Below are positions 13,375 through 21,843 of a stretch of 40,518 nucleotides of DNA, piece by piece (position 1 is the stretch's first letter; each line of letters opens with the position of its first letter). Below the pieces are notes generated by a model. It made no database searches, was not told where the DNA came from, and saw nothing but the letters and a program-made list of their open reading frames with translations. The translations under genes and the position numbers were made by a program. The stretch comes from a virus. Location of the stretch: the IMG/VR virus record IMGVR_UViG_3300036791_001168, positions 1 through 40,518 of that record; one strand, 5' to 3'.

Positions 13375-14181
13375 ATGCCGGAATTCAATCAGGGACTCTT
13401 TAACTCCGCCCCCTTCGCCGGAGGTATTGCACCTGCGTGCAAAGTCAAGAGCCGGGATCTGCTCTATATCGCCTTCCGCGAGGCACGCATCCTGAAGCGC
13501 CCCCAGGCCCTCAATTCAGACAACGAATTGATCGACGGCTTAATCTTCCTCAACCAGCAGATCAATTATTGGGCAGCGAGGGGATGCTACGCATGGACAA
13601 CGACGTTCGTGGAGTACACCCTCACCCCCGGCCATCAGCCGCACCTGATCGGACCTGACCTGGTTGCTCCCGACTTTCAGATAAGCGTGCGCCCGGTCAG
13701 GATAGAATCGGCCAGCATTATCCTTCCCGGCCCGACCCCGGTAGACGTGACGGTCACCATCAGGGACAACGCCTGGTGGTCCGCCAAAGCAGCCAAGGGT
13801 GTAAGCAGCAATATTCCCACGGACCTCTATTACGAGGCCGATTACCCGAACGGGCAACTCTGGTTCTGGCCGGTCCCGACTGCCGCCGACGACGTGCGCC
13901 TCGAGGGCAATGTTCTCCTCCAGCAGTTCGCCACGCTCGATGACTGCTTTATTGCGCCGCCGGCCTACCTGGCAGCCGTCACGCTTACGCTCGCCGAGGA
14001 ACTGGTGGATATCTGGGGCACGGAGATGCCAGGGAATCTCGCGAGGCGAGCCATTAAGGCCAGGGATGCCTTGCAGGTGAACAACAACCTCCCTCCGAGG
14101 ATCGCGAGTGCCGACCACGGAACCTGGTCAAACACGGGTTCTGATTTTAATTACGTTACGGGCACAATTCCAAACAGATGA
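13375..14181 (+). CDS. Head-tail adaptor, P22 gp4-like (copy 2)
   Basis: 268 aa. Helical N-terminus (KSRDLLYIAFREARILKRPQ), DGLIFLNQQINYWAARG, a middle with IPTDLYYEADYPNGQLWFWP and a helical end PPAYLAAVTLTLAEELVDIW. The order matches the gp4-like protein at 10723 (YAEDLFYDNGYPTGMVYLSP, PGYTEAIVTVAAVELC), so both belong to the same fold. The pair is separated by the tailspike gene. It could be the ring below the first adaptor, or a fibre-attachment adaptor. Stop overlaps the next ATG. Confidence 0.8.
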   Translation: MPEFNQGLFNSAPFAGGIAPACKVKSRDLLYIAFREARILKRPQALNSDNELIDGLIFLNQQINYWAARGCYAWTTTFVEYTLTPGHQPHLIGPDLVAPDFQISVRPVRIESASIILPGPTPVDVTVTIRDNAWWSAKAAKGVSSNIPTDLYYEADYPNGQLWFWPVPTAADDVRLEGNVLLQQFATLDDCFIAPPAYLAAVTLTLAEELVDIWGTEMPGNLARRAIKARDALQVNNNLPPRIASADHGTWSNTGSDFNYVTGTIPNR

Positions 14182-14366
14182 CCGAATGCGTGAGCAAAAC
14201 CGACAAAGAGTTTCTGATGCAGATTGCCAATGTGCTCGATGGGATGCCGCGGCGGCCGGCCGATAGGCCGCATGGCGAGAGGACCGTTGTCTTGAGCGAC
14301 AACTTTGCGAAGCAGCTCGCGAGCTGCCTCCGCAGCATCGCAGCCGGTATCGAATCCGAGAAATAA
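14178..14366 (+). CDS. Small hypothetical protein
   Basis: 62 aa, MTECVSKTDKEFLMQIANVL ... with a helical C-terminus (FAKQLASCLRSIAAGIESE). Overlaps the gp4-like stop by ATGA and ends one base before the next ATG. Function unknown. Confidence 0.6.
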   Translation: MTECVSKTDKEFLMQIANVLDGMPRRPADRPHGERTVVLSDNFAKQLASCLRSIAAGIESEK

Positions 14367-14367
14367 T

Positions 14368-16617
14368 ATGGGCCGCTTCGACGCATTCTGCGGTGGATTT
14401 AACACGTCCATCAGCCCCAATATCACGAGTGAACTGACCATGAATTGGATTCCCGAACGGAATGCCGTCCCGGTAAACGAGATGGGCACGGGGGTCACCG
14501 ATAAGAACATCCGCTGCAGCCTGGTCCGGACGCCTGGCCTCTCAACGTTCGTCCAATTGCCGCTTGCCCCCGTGCGATGCCTGTGGCCTGGAGAGAATCG
14601 CCTGCTCGCGGTGGGAGGGGACCACCTGTACGAGGTCAACGCGGCCGGGACCATCACAGACCGCTCGACCCCTGGATTCAGCGGCGCCACTGGTATTGGG
14701 CCGGCCGGCGGCACGATCGGCAATGACGGGCGGCCGGTGCAGATTTTCTCTAATGGCAACCAGATTCTGGTGATCAGCGCCGGCATGGCTTACTGCGACA
14801 ACGGCAATGGGCCGGTGGTGTGCTCGCAGAGCCTCACGTTGAATGATCTGGTAGTGGACCCGGCGCCGGCCGGAACAATCACTTTTACAGATCTTCAGCT
14901 CGGGGGCATGAATACCATAATCTTGTCCCCTTCCTACACCTTCGTTGCTGGTGATGTAGGGAAAACCCTGACGATCACATCAGGCACCGGATTTACACCC
15001 GGAACCTACACGGTGACCGCACTGCTCTACGGTGGCGGAGGATATCCAACTGGCTCTGCATTGGTGAACACCGGGGCAGGAACGGCCGGATCGACCGGGG
15101 GACACGGGTCGATGGGGACCACCGGAGCGACTGCCGGGTATGTGCTCACCACGGCAACCGGCGGCTCCTTCGACTCCACAGATATCGGCAGAACGGTGCA
15201 GATTACCGGAGGAACGGGCTTCAACGTGGGACTGACCCAGCCGATCCTGTCGATCACGTCCAATGGGGGAGCGGTAGGAGCCAGCGTGTGGGGGACTGCG
15301 GGATCGAGCCTGGGCACGGGTATTGAGTTCCTGGGAAAGTACACCTTCAACGACCTCCAACTGGGAGGGATGGCAACCATCCTGGTCTCCGCTTCCCACG
15401 CATTCGTTCAGCAGGACGTGGGGCAGACGGTCACCATCACCGGAGGCACCGGATTTACACCCGGGAACTACACGATCACCCACTTGCTGTACGGAAACGG
15501 CGGGCAAGTCACGGGAAATGCCATCCTCAATGCGGCCGCGGGAACCCCTGGCTCTACCGGGGGACAGGGCACCTTGGGCTCCAATCAGATCACGGCTTCT
15601 TCCGGGGCCTTCCTGGATGGCTACTTCTTTGTGGTGCCCAACCCCCCAACCAAGACCGTGTACTTTTCAGCGATCAACGACGGGACCAGTTGGAATCCTC
15701 TCGACTTCTTCGTTAAGGAAAATTACCCGGACAACGTGGCGGCGCTGTTTGCCGACCACCAGGAGCTTTACGTGATGGGAGACCTCGAGAGCACCCAGGT
15801 GATGCGCGACACGGGGGCCGCGGACAACCCGTTCGCACCGGACCCTGGCGCCGTGATGCACTACGGTTGTCAGGCACACTTCAGTGTGGTGCGCCTGGGT
15901 AACGGGGTGGCGTGGATCGGGCAGGACGTACACCGCGGCAGTCGGCGCGCATTTCACGCGGTGGGCTACAACCCAGTCGCGGTATCGACTCCGGCCGTAG
16001 AGGCTGCGTGGGCGCTCTATTCGAGGATCGATGACGCGGTGGCCTACACGGAAATGCTCCGAGGACACGAGTGCTGGATTATCACCTTCCCGACCGCGAA
16101 CGCGACCTGGGCCTACGACGCGACCACAGGATGGTGGCACCAGAGGGGCTGGTGGAACACCACGGCAGACAACTGGGATCGGATCCGCCCGTGGGTTTAC
16201 ACGGTGGTGAATCTCAGCGGCACGGAATGGCATTTTGCCGGGGACTGGCAGAACAGCAGAATCTACGTCATCGGGACCAACTACCTCACCGATGACGGAG
16301 CCGCAATCTGGAGGCGGCGCCGCGCGCCCCACCTCACGGCTGAGAACAAGCGTCGATTCTACGCCCGCTTCGAAATCGATTGCGACGTACACGGATCGGC
16401 CCGAATCTTCTGGAATCGCCTCGGGTGCGGACGGGACCGCATCTGGCAACTCGACACCTCGCAAACCTCGGAGACGGGCGGGGTGACTTTCTTCCTCGAG
16501 TACTCCGACGATCGCACGCAGACCTGGCAGCAGGTCTTCTCGCAATTTACGCCGGCAGGCGTGGATGTAATGCTGGCGAACGCCTACCTGAACTGGACGG
16601 ATGCGACATGGCAGTAA
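14368..16617 (+). CDS. Tail hub / packaged DNA stabilisation protein, P22 gp10-like, with internal repeats
   Basis: 749 aa from ATG 14368, two bases after the preceding TAA. N-terminal CGGFNTSISPNITSELTMNW, LVRTPGLSTFVQLP, and WPGENRLLAVGGDHLYEVN fit the gp10 beta-propeller family that plugs the tail after packaging. Inserted at residues ~170-410 are repeated modules: FTDLQLGGM...TITSGTGFTPGTYTV and FNDLQLGGM...TITGGTGFTPGNYTI, 465 bp apart, with a related module between (TVQITGGTGFNVGL). The C-terminal half returns to propeller-like sequence (GNGVAWIGQDVHRGSRRAF, WAYDATTGWWHQRGWW). The insert is likely surface-exposed. Confidence 0.8.
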   Translation: MGRFDAFCGGFNTSISPNITSELTMNWIPERNAVPVNEMGTGVTDKNIRCSLVRTPGLSTFVQLPLAPVRCLWPGENRLLAVGGDHLYEVNAAGTITDRSTPGFSGATGIGPAGGTIGNDGRPVQIFSNGNQILVISAGMAYCDNGNGPVVCSQSLTLNDLVVDPAPAGTITFTDLQLGGMNTIILSPSYTFVAGDVGKTLTITSGTGFTPGTYTVTALLYGGGGYPTGSALVNTGAGTAGSTGGHGSMGTTGATAGYVLTTATGGSFDSTDIGRTVQITGGTGFNVGLTQPILSITSNGGAVGASVWGTAGSSLGTGIEFLGKYTFNDLQLGGMATILVSASHAFVQQDVGQTVTITGGTGFTPGNYTITHLLYGNGGQVTGNAILNAAAGTPGSTGGQGTLGSNQITASSGAFLDGYFFVVPNPPTKTVYFSAINDGTSWNPLDFFVKENYPDNVAALFADHQELYVMGDLESTQVMRDTGAADNPFAPDPGAVMHYGCQAHFSVVRLGNGVAWIGQDVHRGSRRAFHAVGYNPVAVSTPAVEAAWALYSRIDDAVAYTEMLRGHECWIITFPTANATWAYDATTGWWHQRGWWNTTADNWDRIRPWVYTVVNLSGTEWHFAGDWQNSRIYVIGTNYLTDDGAAIWRRRRAPHLTAENKRRFYARFEIDCDVHGSARIFWNRLGCGRDRIWQLDTSQTSETGGVTFFLEYSDDRTQTWQQVFSQFTPAGVDVMLANAYLNWTDATWQ

Positions 16618-18068
16618 TGAATTCCTCCGGGAACCCCAAGGCAAGCCCGATACCGGTAGTCCCGCGGACGATGAAGATCGTCAACCCGGACGGCACGCCC
16701 ACGCGATCCGGCCAGTTGTTGCTCCAGCAACTCCAGCCCCAAAGTGCAATCCAGGGCACGCATGCGAACCGCCCCGACCCGGCCAGTGTGCCGGATGGGG
16801 CGCTGTACGCCGAAAGCGACCGCAGCGTCCTCTATTACGCTGATGGTGGCAAATGGCATTATGTGGCCGGTAACATGTGGGGAACCATCAGCCCCGATCA
16901 GCGCCCCACCGATCTCGGTCCGGATGACGCTGGCTTTGACTACCGCTCGACCGATAAGCCGGCACGCGAGTTCCTCTTTAACGGGGGGCAGTGGATTGAA
17001 ATTACCCCCAGCCTGTACGGCACCCATTCAGGCAGGCCTCTGGTGACCCAAGTTGCCGATGACTTCCTATATGTCGAATGGGATCGCGGCGGGGTGATCT
17101 ATCAGGCCGAGGCCGGCGTATGGCAATATTTGGCCGGCACCATGTGGGGAACTATCAGCCCGGACCAGCGGCCCACGGACCTCGGAGCGCACGACGTGGG
17201 CTTTGATTTCCGGGGGACCGACCAGCAGCGGGAGTTCATCTGGTCCGGCGGTATGTGGGTGGAGATCACGCCGGTCACGGGCGCCCTGAACTTGACCCAC
17301 CCGAACGTAGTCACGAAAGTGGGCGGTACCGCGGGACAGATCGTAGAGGGCGGGATCACCGATCAAAGCGCGGGTAACAGCGGCTCCATGATCATTACGG
17401 GCGCGGGAAACGTTGGCATCGGTGGAACTCCAGCCACCAGGCTAGGCGTAGCGTCAGCAGGCAGCATCGACGGCATTACGATTACGAGCGTCAACCGCGC
17501 CAGCATATGGCTCACCGTGACTAACGGAGCCAATTATAACTGGCTCATTCAAAATGGCGTTTCGAGTGTCGGTGATCTGCAGTTTCTTGTCTCCTCTGCG
17601 CCCGGGGCAACCCCTGCAGTCCCTGTGATGTCTCTGCTTTCAAGTGGTCATGTTGGAATCGGAACGACAAATCCTCTTTATTCGTTGCAGTTAGGCGCGG
17701 ATTCAGCCGCCAAGCCCGGCACGAATACCTGGACCGTGGCGAGCGACGGGCGGCTGAAGCGAAACGTGGAAGCGTTCACTCAAGGCTTGGAAACTCTGTT
17801 AGGGCTGCGGCCGGTGCAGTACGAATACAACGGAGAAAACGGCACGCCTGAAGGGATGCGCGGGGTGGGGCTGATTGCCCAGGAAGCGCAGGCCGTCTAT
17901 TCGGGTTTCGTCCGCACCGCCCCGGGCAATATCGCCGGCCTGGACATGGACGTTCTCTTCACCAACACGGGTGACCTGGCCTGGATGATGGTCAACGCAT
18001 TCCAGGAAATAAGTGATCGTATCGGGAAACTGGAGAAGGCTGTCGCCCAACTGGCCGGACTGCCATGA
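16608..18068 (+). CDS. Tail fibre with C-terminal S74 intramolecular chaperone
   Basis: 486 aa from ATG 16608, overlapping the gp10-like stop by ten bases (ATG 16617 is an alternative). Two 89-residue repeats contain MWGTISPDQRPTDLG (ATG codons at 16875 and 17142) and end in EFxxxGGxWxEITP. A beta-rich shaft follows (GNVGIGGTPATRLGV, GHVGIGTTNPLYSLQLG). The last ~110 residues have SDGRLKRNVEAF, LLGLRPVQYEYNG and GVGLIAQEAQAVY, the signature of the peptidase S74 domain, which trimerises fibres and cuts itself off at the Ser-Lys dyad (here Ser379 and Lys384). It would bind a host receptor. Confidence 0.88.
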   Translation: MAVMNSSGNPKASPIPVVPRTMKIVNPDGTPTRSGQLLLQQLQPQSAIQGTHANRPDPASVPDGALYAESDRSVLYYADGGKWHYVAGNMWGTISPDQRPTDLGPDDAGFDYRSTDKPAREFLFNGGQWIEITPSLYGTHSGRPLVTQVADDFLYVEWDRGGVIYQAEAGVWQYLAGTMWGTISPDQRPTDLGAHDVGFDFRGTDQQREFIWSGGMWVEITPVTGALNLTHPNVVTKVGGTAGQIVEGGITDQSAGNSGSMIITGAGNVGIGGTPATRLGVASAGSIDGITITSVNRASIWLTVTNGANYNWLIQNGVSSVGDLQFLVSSAPGATPAVPVMSLLSSGHVGIGTTNPLYSLQLGADSAAKPGTNTWTVASDGRLKRNVEAFTQGLETLLGLRPVQYEYNGENGTPEGMRGVGLIAQEAQAVYSGFVRTAPGNIAGLDMDVLFTNTGDLAWMMVNAFQEISDRIGKLEKAVAQLAGLP

Positions 18069-18074
18069 TTCAGA

Positions 18075-18539
18075 GTGGAGTTGTCGCGAATCACGAATTT
18101 CGCTCTGGTGCGGGACGTGCTGACGGACCCCGTCATTTATCCGCTGATCGGAGACGATTACTCCCCACCAGTGGAAGAGTTCCGCGTAAATTCGCATCCG
18201 GATATCTGGTACGTGGCGGCTCTCGACCGTCACGGCCGGGCGATCGGAATGTTCAGCCTCTTCCCGCAGAACCGTGTCTGCTGGGAAGTGCATGTGGTGA
18301 TGCTCCCGTGGGCCTCAACGAAAGAGAAGTGGAAAGCGGCGCGAGCGCTGCCGGCCTGGCTCGCCTCTCACAGCCCGTGCAGGCGCCTGACGGCCGCGGT
18401 ACCGGCGGACAACTGGCCGGCACTGATCTACGGCACGCACGGGATCGGGATGAAGTATGTGGGACGTCACGAACGGGCCTTCATGAAAGGCGGACAGCTC
18501 CAGGACTTAATTCTCCTCGGGCTCTCCATCGGGGGTTAG
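18075..18539 (+). CDS. GNAT-like phage protein (DUF2824 type)
   Basis: 154 aa from GTG 18075. Contains YVAALDRHGRAIGMFSLFP, then WEVHVVMLPWAST and a helical ARALPAWLASHSPCRRLTAA followed by VPADNWPALIYG, the layout of small GNAT-fold proteins encoded beside tail genes of P22-like podoviruses. An acetyl-CoA binding Q/RxxGxG/A loop is not obvious, so it may not be catalytic. Placed between the tail fibre and the ejection proteins. Confidence 0.75.
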   Translation: MELSRITNFALVRDVLTDPVIYPLIGDDYSPPVEEFRVNSHPDIWYVAALDRHGRAIGMFSLFPQNRVCWEVHVVMLPWASTKEKWKAARALPAWLASHSPCRRLTAAVPADNWPALIYGTHGIGMKYVGRHERAFMKGGQLQDLILLGLSIGG

Positions 18540-18628
18540 AGATGGGCGAGCGTAACGCCCCCGCCCGTGTCAGGCGCGACCCTGAGCGCTCCCGCTTTAC
18601 GCGGATGTCACGCAACTGCGGAAGACCG

Positions 18629-18952
18629 TTATGGACGCTGATCCAACGACCGGCAGAGTTCCCCTATGGCCGTAACCAGATTGCCAATCCGCTTATCGAT
18701 GACGGCATCGCGCGATGCCTGTTCATATCGCGATTCCGATTGTTCGGCTTTATATTTCCGATCGCGTTCATCCCAGATGGCTTGATAATGCTTGTCTCTT
18801 TCTTCCATGCGGTGCCATATCGCCCGAATTTCCGTTTGCTGTTCGCGCCACAAACGGCGGTTTTCCTCGTAATCCTTGCGTGCTTGCTCGATGTGCGCAG
18901 CCGTCACATGTTCGAGTTGTTCCATCCGCTCATCAATACTCACGGGATACAT
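18629..18952 (-). CDS. Coiled-coil protein, moron-like gene inside the late cluster
   Basis: 107 aa, ATG at 18952. Almost entirely charged helix (RMEQLEHVTAAHIEQARKDY, RRLWREQQTEIRAIWHRMEE) with a mildly hydrophobic end (RIGNLVTAIGELCRSL). It runs against the surrounding late genes and has its own TATACT box and leader hairpin upstream (18958-18987), the arrangement of a moron expressed apart from the late operon. No family recognised; the minus operon at 27-28 kb encodes other coiled-coil proteins. The plus-frame reading of the same DNA (from 18542) is unnatural. Confidence 0.7.
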   Translation of the reverse strand: MYPVSIDERMEQLEHVTAAHIEQARKDYEENRRLWREQQTEIRAIWHRMEERDKHYQAIWDERDRKYKAEQSESRYEQASRDAVIDKRIGNLVTAIGELCRSLDQRP

Positions 18953-18957
18953 CCTTG

Positions 18958-18987
18958 GCCGGATAGCGTCCGGCTGCTTTCAGTATA
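18958..18987 (-). promoter_or_regulatory. -10 box and leader hairpin for the minus coiled-coil gene
   Basis: On the minus strand TATACT (18987-18982) is followed by a leader containing a perfect 6-bp hairpin, GCCGGA/TCCGGC (18958-18974), ending five bases before the ATG at 18952. No convincing -35 hexamer is seen at the usual distance. The element supports independent expression of this gene. Confidence 0.5.
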
Positions 18988-18999
18988 AGGGGGTAAACA

Positions 19000-19926
19000 G
19001 TGCCTTCGTTGGTCACATCGGTCATAGGCGGAATTCAAGGCGCAAGCGCATCGCATAACGCCGCGGACGAGCTGACCAAGGGCTACACGCAGGCCGGCCA
19101 GACCGTCACGGACGCGGCTGCCGGCGTCAACCCGGACATCCTGAAGACCTCGGCCGATGCCGGCGCGGGAGTGACCGGCGCCGCACAGACGGCCGGCACC
19201 GGAGTCACGGGCGCCGCGTCGACGGCCGGTACCGGCGCCACAACGGCCGCAAGCGATTTGAGCACCATGCTCAACCCGTACATGACGGCCGGCGCCACCG
19301 CTGCCGGGCAACTCACGGATGCCGCAAAACCCTTTACCGCGTCCATGATGGCGCAGTATTCCCCCGCGTACCAGTTCCAGCTCCAGCAGGGCACGCAGGC
19401 CGCCGCGCGCGCCGCCGCGGCCGGCGGGATGACGGGATCCGGCGGGACCATGAAGAGCCTGGACCGCTACACGCAGGACTACGCCGGCACGGCATTCGGA
19501 AACGCCTCGAATCTCTACAACCAGAATTTCAACCGTCTGGCGACTCTCGCAAACATGGGCCAGTCCGCGTCGACGACGGCCGGCCAAGCCGGCATCCAGA
19601 CCGCGGAATACGCCGGCAACGCAGGCATGGCGGGAGCGGAGTACGCCGGCAACGCAGGAATCGACGCGGCCAAGTACTCCGGCACTGCCAACATCAACGC
19701 CCGCAACCTGGCGTCATCGAACACCCTCTCCGCGGCCAACTACCTGGCGAACACCCAGATCGGGGCCAGGCAGGCGCAGGCCCAGGGCGATTTGGGCGCC
19801 GCCGGGCAGTGGAACAACATGCTGGGAGGGATCGGCCAGGCCGCGAACACCGTCGCGATGGCCGGCATGGGTCCGGGAGGCTGGAGCACCAGCAACATCG
19901 GGCCGAATCTCTGGGGACGGGGGTAA
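19000..19926 (+). CDS. DNA ejection (internal virion) protein, smaller
   Basis: 308 aa from GTG. Ala/Gly/Thr-rich with repeated GTGVTGAAxTAGTG units (residues ~50-85), then YSPAYQFQLQQGTQAAAR, GGTMKSLDRYTQDYA and FNRLATLANMGQSA, which is the layout of a DNA-transfer protein family found before large ejection proteins in podoviruses. YAGNAG repeats follow at ~205-225. Likely packed in the capsid and ejected to help form the trans-envelope channel. No predicted signal peptide. Confidence 0.8.
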   Translation: MPSLVTSVIGGIQGASASHNAADELTKGYTQAGQTVTDAAAGVNPDILKTSADAGAGVTGAAQTAGTGVTGAASTAGTGATTAASDLSTMLNPYMTAGATAAGQLTDAAKPFTASMMAQYSPAYQFQLQQGTQAAARAAAAGGMTGSGGTMKSLDRYTQDYAGTAFGNASNLYNQNFNRLATLANMGQSASTTAGQAGIQTAEYAGNAGMAGAEYAGNAGIDAAKYSGTANINARNLASSNTLSAANYLANTQIGARQAQAQGDLGAAGQWNNMLGGIGQAANTVAMAGMGPGGWSTSNIGPNLWGRG

Positions 19927-19929
19927 CAC

Positions 19930-21840
19930 ATGCCTATCGACTTCGCACCACCACCGGTTGGAAATATGCAGGGCTTCCAGATCCCCAGCCCTCAGACCCC
20001 GGACCCTCTGGCAACCCTCTCGCAGATGCAGCAGATGAAGACCCAGCGTCTGCAGCAGCAAGGCGCCGGTCTCCAGCTCCAGCAGGAGCAGCAGAAGATG
20101 GACAGCAATAAAGCCCTGCTGGCCGCCATGGCCGGGGGTGGGGGAGATATCGATAAGACCGTCGATCTCGCCACCCAATCGGGCAAGGTCCTTCCCGGCG
20201 ATATTCTCTCGCTGCGCGAGCACCACCTGAAGATGCAGCAGGACGCGGCCACATTGGACAAGACGACGCGCGAGAACCTGGCGACCGACAGCGAGCGGTA
20301 CCGGTCCCTGATTGCGGGAGGGCAGAGCCAGGATGACGTGGACGCTGCCAACGCGACGGCAGACAAGATGAACATCGACAAGCGGGTCCCGCGGTTCACA
20401 CAGTACACGGACCCCAGCCACCTCTCGGCATTTTCCAACAGCCTGACGACGCAGGCGAACGTCCTCAAGGAAGCCAGCGAGCGGGCCACCGCGGGCAAGG
20501 AACAAGCGGCGCAGGCAGCCAGCGAGGCGCAGACCACGGAGACCAAGCAGAAGACGGCCGCGGGAGATCGCGAGGCCGCACGCAAGGAGCTGCTGGCAGA
20601 GGTTGACCCGGCCACGGGAATTGTCCCTCCGGACCGCGCGGCGCAGATTCAAAAGAAATATCCGACCGTCATGTTGCCGCAGACGGCTGCGGGAATCGCG
20701 GCCTTCGTTCGCTCCGGAGTCGATCCCAAGGACCTCCCGGAATACGACATCAAGAACAAACAGGCCGCGGCCATGTCCTCGATGAAGCCCCAGGACTGGG
20801 ACACTTATCTGGACAGCGTCATTCCCCCCAGCGGGGACACCGCAGCCCTGAACGCGCGCACGAAAGCACAGGTCCGTGGCGCGATCGCGTCTGGCTCCCC
20901 TATGACCACCGTGCAGGGCATCGTCAAAGATGCCTCCGATCAGATCGGGCGCACGGAGACCGGAGTCCGTACCGCGAAAGCGACCGTCCCCATCAAGATC
21001 GAATTGGCGCAAGGCGAGGCCAAAGCCGCATTGACCGGGGCGGGAGTGAACGCGCCCGGCACGGCTGATCTCCACGGAGAGGACTACCTGAAGACAATCA
21101 ACCCGGGTCTCGCGGCGCAACTGCGGAGCATCGCAAAGGGCGATACGCCGGCCCCCACGGGACGCGCCGCAGTGTCTGGCCCGGGCGCCATGCTGACGCG
21201 CGCGCTCTACCAATACGATCCGGAGTTTACTCCGCTGCTGGGCCAGATGCGGAAGGACACTCTGAAGGAATTCACCGATACATCGAGTTCTAAGGCCGGC
21301 GGCCAGTTGATGGCGTTGAACACGATGATTCACCATGCGGACCTCTATCAAGAAGTTGCGGACTCCATGAAAAACGGGAGTTGGCGCCCCGGGAATGCGG
21401 CCTACAACGCCGTTGCCACAATGTTTGGTAAGGCGCCGCCCATCGAAGCCAATCTCGTGGGACGGTTTCTGGCCGGCGAAACGGGCAAGGTGGTTGGAGA
21501 GCAGGCCCAGGGAGAAATCAACGGCATCCTCAAAAGTCTTGAGACGGACGCTAGTCCGGAGCAGATCAGTGCTGCGGGCCAGAGAATGCTCCAGATTGCC
21601 GCCGGCCGCATGATTCCGCTCAAAGAAAGAATCCAGAAAGCCAAGCTGGAGAAGTTCGTTGATGTCGTAGGTCCGGACGCACAGCAGATATTGAGCAAGC
21701 GTGGATTCGATCCGAACACGATGCAGCCGGCGCGGGCTGGTGCGGGATCTCCCACCGTAACCACCAAACAGCAGCGTGATGCTCTGCCATCGGGAACGGT
21801 TTACATCGGGCCAGACGGCAAGCAATACCTGAAAAAGTGA
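19930..21840 (+). CDS. DNA ejection / internal virion protein, middle
   Basis: 636 aa. Gln-rich, coiled N-terminus (LSQMQQMKTQRLQQQGAGLQ), long helical Ala/Lys/Glu-rich centre, and a C-terminus with MNTMIHHADLYQEVADSM-like helices (GGQLMALNTMIHHADLYQE) and KQYLKK at the end. Size, composition and position between two other ejection-type proteins fit the P22 gp7/gp20/gp16 trio; it is not closely recognisable as any one of them. Confidence 0.7.
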   Translation: MPIDFAPPPVGNMQGFQIPSPQTPDPLATLSQMQQMKTQRLQQQGAGLQLQQEQQKMDSNKALLAAMAGGGGDIDKTVDLATQSGKVLPGDILSLREHHLKMQQDAATLDKTTRENLATDSERYRSLIAGGQSQDDVDAANATADKMNIDKRVPRFTQYTDPSHLSAFSNSLTTQANVLKEASERATAGKEQAAQAASEAQTTETKQKTAAGDREAARKELLAEVDPATGIVPPDRAAQIQKKYPTVMLPQTAAGIAAFVRSGVDPKDLPEYDIKNKQAAAMSSMKPQDWDTYLDSVIPPSGDTAALNARTKAQVRGAIASGSPMTTVQGIVKDASDQIGRTETGVRTAKATVPIKIELAQGEAKAALTGAGVNAPGTADLHGEDYLKTINPGLAAQLRSIAKGDTPAPTGRAAVSGPGAMLTRALYQYDPEFTPLLGQMRKDTLKEFTDTSSSKAGGQLMALNTMIHHADLYQEVADSMKNGSWRPGNAAYNAVATMFGKAPPIEANLVGRFLAGETGKVVGEQAQGEINGILKSLETDASPEQISAAGQRMLQIAAGRMIPLKERIQKAKLEKFVDVVGPDAQQILSKRGFDPNTMQPARAGAGSPTVTTKQQRDALPSGTVYIGPDGKQYLKK

Positions 21841-21843
21841 TCT

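Noticed and set aside
18065-18988. 307-codon plus frame overlapping the GNAT-like gene and the coiled-coil gene
   Set aside because: Arg/Pro/Phe-rich and unnatural; the GNAT-like frame and the minus coiled-coil frame are far better.
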